Shown here one piece after another: positions 58,845 through 64,000 of a stretch of 64,000 bases of DNA (position 1 is the first letter of the stretch; every line of letters starts with the position of its first letter). Source of the DNA: JALZKA01 sp963753385 (GTDB taxonomy: Bacteria; Actinomycetota; Thermoleophilia; Solirubrobacterales; 70-9). The notes below the pieces were generated by a model. It did no database searches, was not told where the DNA came from, and saw nothing but the letters and a program-made list of their open reading frames with translations. Both the position numbers and the translations under genes were made by a program. The DNA lies in assembly GCA_963753385.1 (NCBI GenBank), contig CAVWCC010000008.1, positions 248,001-312,000 of the forward strand. The letters run 5' to 3'.

Positions 58845-60206
58845 GTGGGGCGGTCTGAGGCCCAGGAGACTCTGGTGCAGGTCGCGGTCGAGAGCGGTCT
58901 GATCGACCGCGGCTCGGATGGGGTGGTCATGGTCTCCGGCGGGCCGGACTCGGCCTGCGCCGCAGCCGCGCTCGTCGGGCTGCTCGGCGCGGAGAAGGTC
59001 CACGCGCTGCACCTCAACTACGGACTTCGGGACGCGGCCGATTCCGACGAGCGCATCGTGCGCGAGCTCTGCGGCGCGCTGCGTATCGACCTGCACGTGG
59101 ACCGGCTCGGGGCCGGCGACCTCGGTCCCGGAAACGTCCAGGCGGCCGCGCGCGCCGCGCGGTACATGGCGGCCGAGCGCCTGCGGGTTCGCACCGGTGC
59201 GAGTTGGATCGCCACCGGGCACACCCGCTCGGACGTCGCCGAGACCGTGGTCTACCGGCTCGCCGCATCGCCGGGCAGCCGCGCGCTCCTCGGGCTCGGC
59301 CCCCGTTCGGGACGGGTCGTGCGGCCGCTGCTGGGGCTCTCGCGCGAGCAGACCCGCGCTCTGGCGGTCGCGGCGGGCCTCCCGTTCTGCGATGACGAGT
59401 CGAACCTCGACCGCAGCTTCGCGCGCAACCGAATCCGGGCCGACGTGCTGCCGGCGCTGGCAGAGCTCAGCTCCGAGGCCGAGCGGAACATCGCCGAGAC
59501 CCGGGCCGAGCTGTCCGAGGAGGCGTCGCTCCTGGAGCGCGTCGCGCTCGAGGCGCTCGAGTCCGCCGGGGCCGGCGCGGCGGCCACCAGCATCGACGCG
59601 ACCGCCCTTATGGGCTGGGAGCCGGCGTTACAGCGCCTGGCGCTGCGGGCTCTTGCCGAGCGGGCCGCGGGCCGCCAGATCCCGCTGGGCCGCGGACGCG
59701 CCGCCGAGATCGCCAGGCTCGCGTCCGAGCCCGAGGGTGGCGAGATCCAGATCGGCGGCGGCGTCAGCGCGAACTGCGAATCCGGCCGGGTGGCGTTCGC
59801 GGCCCTGCACGAGCTGGATGCGGCGCCGGTGCCGGAGGCCGTGGCGCTCACCCTTCCCGGCCGCTGCCGAATGGGCGAGTGGGAGGTCCGCGCCGAGCTT
59901 CACCCGGCGCCGGTGCAGCCCGCGGGCCCCGAGCTGGCGACCCTCGACTGCGCGTCGCTACACGGGCCGCTCGAGGTGCGCACCTGGCGCGAGGGCGACC
60001 GCATCCGGCCCCTCGGCATGGCGGGCTCGAAGACGCTCGGCGACCTCTTCACCGACCGGCGGATCCCGCGCTCCCAGCGCGGGCGCCTGCCGGTCGTGCT
60101 CGCCGACGGCCGCGTCGCGTGGGTCGCCGGGGTCGCCGTCTCCGACGAGTTCCGGCTGACGCCGGAAACGAGCGCCGCCGCCGTATTGACCGCGCGACCC
60201 CTCTAG
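58845..60206 (+). CDS. tilS: tRNA(Ile)-lysidine synthase
   Basis: 453 residues. The PP-loop VMVSGGPDSACAAAALVG and GHTRSDVAETVVYRLAASPG identify TilS, which changes C34 of tRNA-Ile to lysidine to read AUA. The C-terminal domain has TWREGDRIRPLGMAGSKTLG. TACGAT is 6 nt before the GTG. It is followed by hpt and ftsH, a common order. Confidence 0.93.
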   Translation: MGRSEAQETLVQVAVESGLIDRGSDGVVMVSGGPDSACAAAALVGLLGAEKVHALHLNYGLRDAADSDERIVRELCGALRIDLHVDRLGAGDLGPGNVQAAARAARYMAAERLRVRTGASWIATGHTRSDVAETVVYRLAASPGSRALLGLGPRSGRVVRPLLGLSREQTRALAVAAGLPFCDDESNLDRSFARNRIRADVLPALAELSSEAERNIAETRAELSEEASLLERVALEALESAGAGAAATSIDATALMGWEPALQRLALRALAERAAGRQIPLGRGRAAEIARLASEPEGGEIQIGGGVSANCESGRVAFAALHELDAAPVPEAVALTLPGRCRMGEWEVRAELHPAPVQPAGPELATLDCASLHGPLEVRTWREGDRIRPLGMAGSKTLGDLFTDRRIPRSQRGRLPVVLADGRVAWVAGVAVSDEFRLTPETSAAAVLTARPL

Positions 60207-60216
60207 TCTCCCGCTG

Positions 60217-60753
60217 GTGAACGACCCCGCGATCGGGGAGACCCTCGTCTCCAGCGAGGACCTGCAGCGGCGGATCGGTGAGCTGGGGGCCGAGATCAGC
60301 CGCGACTACGACGGCCGCGACCTCGTCATGGTCGGGGTGCTGAAGGGCGCGGTGCTGTTCCTCGCCGACCTGATGCGCCATCTCACGGTTCCGTGCGAGA
60401 TCGACTTCATGGCCGTCTCGAGCTACGGGTCCGAGACCGACTCCTCGGGCGTCGTCCGCATCCTCAAGGACCTCGACGCGCCGATCGAGGGCCGCGACGT
60501 CCTGATCGTCGAGGACATCATCGATTCGGGCCTCACGCTGCACTACCTGATGAAGAACCTGCGGGCACGGAACCCGAATACGCTCGAGGTCTGCGCGCTG
60601 CTCACGAAGCCTGAGCGCCGGCGCGTTGACCTTCCGATCCGCTACGTGGGGTTCGAGATCCCGAACCGGTTCGCGATCGGTTACGGCCTCGACCACGGTC
60701 AGCGCTACCGCAACCTCGCGTACGTCGCGGCGTTGAAGGATCAGGGCGGCTAG
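60217..60753 (+). CDS. hpt: Hypoxanthine phosphoribosyltransferase
   Basis: 178 residues. VLIVEDIIDSGLTLHYL is the PRPP motif. GVLKGAVLFLADLMRHL and a C-terminal VGFEIPNRFAIGYGLD complete the family pattern. It salvages hypoxanthine and guanine. TAGTCT is 7 nt before the GTG. Confidence 0.94.
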   Translation: MNDPAIGETLVSSEDLQRRIGELGAEISRDYDGRDLVMVGVLKGAVLFLADLMRHLTVPCEIDFMAVSSYGSETDSSGVVRILKDLDAPIEGRDVLIVEDIIDSGLTLHYLMKNLRARNPNTLEVCALLTKPERRRVDLPIRYVGFEIPNRFAIGYGLDHGQRYRNLAYVAALKDQGG

Positions 60754-60805
60754 GCACGACTGGTACGCTGATCCAACCGGATGCGGGCCAACGAATCCCT
60801 CTCAA

Positions 60806-60877
60806 ATGGCGACTTTCGACACGGTTTTGCGCGCCCGGCCCGCCTCCGCGGACCGCGGCCCTAGGAGCGCCCAGTGA
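60806..60877 (+). CDS. Possible 23-codon leader ORF overlapping the ftsH start
   Basis: ATG 60806 to TGA 60875-60877, which overlaps the ftsH GTG by GTGA. The product is MATFDTVLRARPASADRGP plus four residues. Translation could feed ribosomes into ftsH. No ribosome site is obvious for the ORF itself, so support is weak. Confidence 0.35.
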   Translation: MATFDTVLRARPASADRGPRSAQ

Positions 60878-62842
60878 GACGCTTCTTCCGCAGCGCTGCG
60901 TTCCCAATCCTGATCGTCCTCGTGCTCGCGTTCTTCGTGAGCCGCCTCGTCAACACGAACGACGAGGCCGACACGCCGACCACCAACGAGTTCCTCGCTC
61001 AGGTCGATGAGCCAGCCGGACTCCATCGCCAAGGTCGAGTTCGAGCAGAAGAACCAGACGCTCAAGGTCAGCGAGGAGAACGGCACCGAGTACACGACCG
61101 GCTACCTCCCGGAGCAGGAGGCCACGCTTGTCAACACGCTCGAGCAGAAGGACATCGAGTTCACGATCAAGGGCACCGGCGGCTCGAGCATCCTCAACCT
61201 CCTGACCTACATCCTGCCGTTCCTCCTGTTCTTCGGGTTCTGGATCTTCCTGATGAACCAGATGCAGGGCGGCGGCTCGCGCGTCATGAGCTTCGGCAAG
61301 TCGAAGGCCAAGCGGATGTCCGTGGACGCCCCGAAGATCACCTTCCGGGACGTGGCCGGGGTCGACGAGGCCGTGCAGGAGCTGCACGAGATCAAGGAGT
61401 TCCTCGAGAACCCGAAGAAGTTCCAGGCGCTCGGCGCCCGGATCCCGAAGGGCGTCCTGCTCTACGGGCCGCCCGGCACGGGTAAGACCCTGCTCGCTCG
61501 CGCCGTCGCCGGCGAGGCCGGCGTGCCCTTCTTCTCGATCTCGGGCTCGGACTTCGTCGAGATGTTCGTCGGCGTCGGTGCCAGCCGCGTCCGCGACCTC
61601 TTCGAGCAGGCGAAGCAGAACTCCCCCTGCATCATCTTCATGGACGAGATCGACGCGGTCGGCCGCCACCGCGGCGCCGGCATGGGCGGCGGCCACGACG
61701 AGCGCGAGCAGACCCTGAACCAGCTGCTCGTCGAGATGGACGGCTTCGAGATGAAGGACAACATCATCCTCATCGCCGCCACGAACCGGCCGGACATCCT
61801 CGACCCGGCGCTGCTCCGCCCCGGGCGCTTCGACCGCCAGATCGTCGTCGATCGTCCCGACCGCAAGGGCCGCAAGCAGATCCTCGAGGTCCACACGCGC
61901 GGCAAGCCGCTCGCGAAGGAGATCGACCTGGACACCCTGGCCGGGCAGACGCCTGGGTTCACCGGTGCCGACCTCGCCAACCTGATCAACGAGGCGGCGC
62001 TGCTCACCGCGCGCTCCGGCAAGCGCGAGATCTCGATGCTGGAGCTCGAGGAGGGGATCATGCGCGTGATCGCCGGCCCCGAGAAGAAGACCCGGGTCAT
62101 GTCGGAGAAGGAGCGCCTCGTCACCGCCTTCCACGAGATGGGCCACGCGATCGTCGGCCAGAAGCTGCCGAACTGCGACCCGGTCCACAAGGTCTCGATC
62201 ATCGGCCGCGGGCAGGCGCTGGGCTACACGATCTCGCTTCCGGGCGAGGACAAGTTCCTGACCACGCGCGCTGAGCTCGGCGACACGATGGCGATGACGC
62301 TCGGCGGCCGCGCCGCGGAGGAGATCGTGTTCGGCGAGATCACCACCGGCGCCTCCAACGACCTCGAGAAGGTGACCGCGACCGCGAAGCAGATGGTCAT
62401 GCGCTTCGGCATGTCCGAGCGCCTCGGCCCGCGCGTTTTCGGGCACGACCGGGGCATGCCGTTCCTGGGCCGCGAGTTCTCCGCCGAGCCCGACTACTCG
62501 GACGAGATCGCCCGTGAGATCGACGACGAGATCCGCCGCATCGTCGAGGAGGCCCACCAGACCGCCAAGGACATCCTCACCGACAACCGCGAGCACCTCG
62601 ACCGGATCTCGAAGATCCTCCTCGAGCGTGAGACGATCGACGCCAAGGCGTTTGCCGCCCTGCTCGAGGGCAAGTCCGAGGAGGAGGTCTTCGGCGCCGA
62701 GGACGAGGCGGCCGACGAGGCCGAGGCGCCCGAGGCGCCGCCCGAGGCCGAGAAGAAGGCCGCCCGCGAGGGGCCGCGCCCGAGCACCACGCCGCGCCCC
62801 GGCTTCGCCGGCGGCTCGGCCGAGATGCGCGCCGACAGCTAG
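60874..62842 (+). CDS. ftsH: ATP-dependent membrane zinc metalloprotease FtsH, apparent frameshift near 61012
   Basis: The GTG at 60874 (TAGGAG ribosome site) gives the first membrane helix (FPILIVLVLAFFVSRLV) up to FLAQVDE. The remaining protein lies in another frame from DSIAKVEFEQKNQTLKV, so one extra C at 61012-61013 splits the gene. Then comes the second helix (YILPFLLFFGFWIFLM), Walker A GPPGTGKT, Walker B IIFMDEID, ATNRPDILDPALLRPGRFDR and the zinc motif HEMGH. The restored length is about 655 residues. FtsH degrades membrane and short-lived proteins. A basecall error is more likely than real loss. Confidence 0.9.
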
Positions 62843-62864
62843 CGCACCCTGATCCCAGGTATTG

Positions 62865-62884
62865 CCGGCACTCTCGCCGGTTTT
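62865..62884 (+). terminator. Terminator of ftsH
   Basis: CCGGC-ACTCTC-GCCGG followed directly by TTTT, 23 bp after the stop. Confidence 0.75.
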
Positions 62885-62890
62885 CGGGTA

Positions 62891-62919
62891 TTGCCGGGCC
62901 GCTCCGGATGCTCTACGGT
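62891..62919 (+). promoter_or_regulatory. Promoter of the helix-hairpin protein gene
   Basis: TTGCCG (62891-62896), 17-bp spacer, TACGGT (62914-62919). A short leader with GAGGAG precedes the ATG at 62958. Confidence 0.55.
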
Positions 62920-62957
62920 CGGGACGGAAAGGGTTAAGTCCCATCTGAGGAGAGTCC

Positions 62958-63395
62958 ATGCCAGGGCGTTCCTTGTTCAGAGCGACGCATCCGGGGGGAA
63001 AGCGCGCCCCGCGCCGCCGGGCGCGGCCGGTCTCCGACCGGCTCGTGAAGGTGACCCTCCTCGATCTCGAGCTCGAGCGCGCCTGTGCACGGTACGAGCG
63101 CGCGATCGCCGCCCTCGACGAGCGCTCCGACCGCCTGGAGCATCCGACGGCCGCAGAGATCGTGCGGACGGCGATGGCGGAACCCACAGCCGACGAACCC
63201 GATGCGGCCGATCCCGTGAGGCTGAGCTCGGTGAGCTTCGAGGAATTGCGGGTGTTGGGGCTCTCGGTGACGCAGGCGAGGCGCATCCTCAAGCTTCGCA
63301 ACCGCGGGGTGCTGGAGTCAGCCGCTCGCCTCAATTTGGTCCCCGGGATTCCCCGCAGCCAGGTCGCGGCTCTCAAGCTCCGGCTGATCGACTAG
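62958..63395 (+). CDS. Basic protein with helix-hairpin-helix-like C-terminus
   Basis: 145 residues. The N-terminus is very basic (GKRAPRRRARP), then a helix (VTLLDLELERACARYERAIA) and a C-terminal VSFEELRVLGLSVTQARRIL and NLVPGIPRSQVAALKLRL, reminiscent of ComEA-like helix-hairpin DNA-binding domains. It has a good ribosome site and promoter. It may bind nucleic acid. Family unknown. Confidence 0.65.
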   Translation: MPGRSLFRATHPGGKRAPRRRARPVSDRLVKVTLLDLELERACARYERAIAALDERSDRLEHPTAAEIVRTAMAEPTADEPDAADPVRLSSVSFEELRVLGLSVTQARRILKLRNRGVLESAARLNLVPGIPRSQVAALKLRLID

Positions 63396-63414
63396 ATCCC
63401 GCAATACTCGCCTC

Positions 63415-64000
63415 GTGCGCATCATGGGCATCGTCAACGTGACGCCCGATTCGTTCTCGGACGGCGGCCTCTACCTCGATGGCGAGGCGGCGGTCGCGCA
63501 TGGCCGGGAGCTGCTGGCCGACGGGGCGGACATCCTCGACATCGGTGGGGAGTCCACCCGCCCGGGCGCAGCAGCGGTCGGCGCCGCCGAGGAACAGCGG
63601 CGAACCGAGCCCGTCGTGCGCGCGCTGGCGGCCGGCGGCGCAAGCGTCTCGATCGACACGTCCAAGGTCTCGGTCGCCGAGGCCGCCCTGGACGCCGGGG
63701 CCGAGATCGTCAACGACGTCACCGCGTTCGTCGCGGACGAGGGCCTTGCCGATGTCTGCGCCGACCGCGGGTGCCGCGTTGTCCTGATGCACATGCAGGG
63801 CACGCCGCGGACGATGCAGGACGACCCGACCTACGGCGACGTCGTCGAGGACGTGAAGGCGTTCCTGGCCGACCGGGTCGAGTTCGCCGTCGGCCGCGGC
63901 GTCGCCGAGGACGCGATCTGGGTCGACCCGGGCATCGGATTCGGGAAGACGGTCGAACACAACCTCGAGCTGCTGCGGCGGCTCGGTGAGCTCCGATCGC
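63415..64000 (+). CDS. folP: Dihydropteroate synthase, 3' truncated by window end
   Basis: 195 residues are visible. IMGIVNVTPDSFSDGG, DIGGESTRPGAAAVG and EIVNDVTAF identify FolP, which joins p-aminobenzoate to the pterin in folate synthesis. The GTG at 63415 gives VRIMGIVNV. The frame is open at the window edge. Following tilS-hpt-ftsH, the order matches many actinobacteria. Confidence 0.94.
   Translation, partial: MRIMGIVNVTPDSFSDGGLYLDGEAAVAHGRELLADGADILDIGGESTRPGAAAVGAAEEQRRTEPVVRALAAGGASVSIDTSKVSVAEAALDAGAEIVNDVTAFVADEGLADVCADRGCRVVLMHMQGTPRTMQDDPTYGDVVEDVKAFLADRVEFAVGRGVAEDAIWVDPGIGFGKTVEHNLELLRRLGELRS

Noticed and set aside
60950..63376. An 808-codon minus-strand frame opposite ftsH
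   Set aside because: An antisense shadow; ftsH motifs on the plus strand are unambiguous.
1..64000. tRNA genes, rRNA, CRISPR arrays, insertion sequences, prophage
   Set aside because: No T-loop/acceptor arrangement in any gap, no regular spaced repeats, no transposase or integrase frame. The intergenic gaps are too short for most of these.

Overview
The window is very GC-rich, almost fully coding DNA on both strands, with short intergenic gaps, many GTG/TTG starts and many ATGA/GTGA overlaps. Gene content (SUF system with an Rrf2 regulator, CysO/Mec/CysM-type cysteine synthesis, tilS-hpt-ftsH-folP, class III cyclase, small Solirubrobacterales-like membrane proteins) suggests a chromosomal segment of an actinobacterium of the class Thermoleophilia (Solirubrobacterales/Gaiellales-like). 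That placement is inference from family resemblance, not from a search. I see no tRNA, rRNA, CRISPR array, phage block or insertion sequence.

Layout. 1-5.4 kb: end of a heme-oxygenase-fold protein, a small membrane protein, a cupredoxin-like protein and a polytopic FedB-like membrane protein, then a secreted phosphoesterase and small exported proteins. 5.4-14.6 kb (minus strand): an iron-sulfur assembly cluster, rrf2-sufC-sufS, then a SnoaL-like and a GMC oxidase gene, then sufU-Rieske ferredoxin-sufB-sufD, with an IscR-like palindrome before the ferredoxin gene. 14.6-18.4 kb: methyltransferase, a NarL-type two-component pair, HtpX. 18.5-27.7 kb: a dispersed CysO-dependent cysteine pathway (rhodanese-E1 protein, CysO, CysM, Mec), interleaved with an amino-acid ABC importer, TetR and GntR regulators and a lone MlaE-type permease; the E1 and cysM genes share a 22-bp promoter motif. 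27.7-34.4 kb: a degenerate peptidase-like protein, DUF1152, DUF1802 and a frameshifted hydantoinase pair. 34.5-42.9 kb: NadB, an HDAC-like hydrolase, RNase PH, RdgB, a CDF transporter, a roadblock protein and small genes. 42.9-50.6 kb: acyl-CoA dehydrogenase, PadR, an FAD oxidase, a HAD/ECH fusion and a sirtuin. 50.6-57.3 kb: a large cell-wall hydrolase, a nucleoside phosphorylase-like protein, an SDR, an acyltransferase and an SCP2-like protein. 57.3-64 kb: an orphan structured RNA, a MerR-cyclase, tilS, hpt, ftsH, a helix-hairpin protein and folP (cut by the window end).

Three signals are not explained by ordinary genes. First, a recurring TANNNT -10 box lies only 6-10 nt before start codons (over 20 genes), which suggests widespread leaderless transcription. 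Second, there is a family of two-hairpin intergenic elements with compensatory stem changes, often running exactly from a stop codon to the next start. Third, a promoter-RNA-terminator unit at about 57.34-57.54 kb encodes no recognised RNA. Four genes (phosphoesterase, hyuA, hyuB, ftsH) each need one single-base correction to be intact. Because ftsH is usually essential or important, assembly error is a serious possibility for all four.
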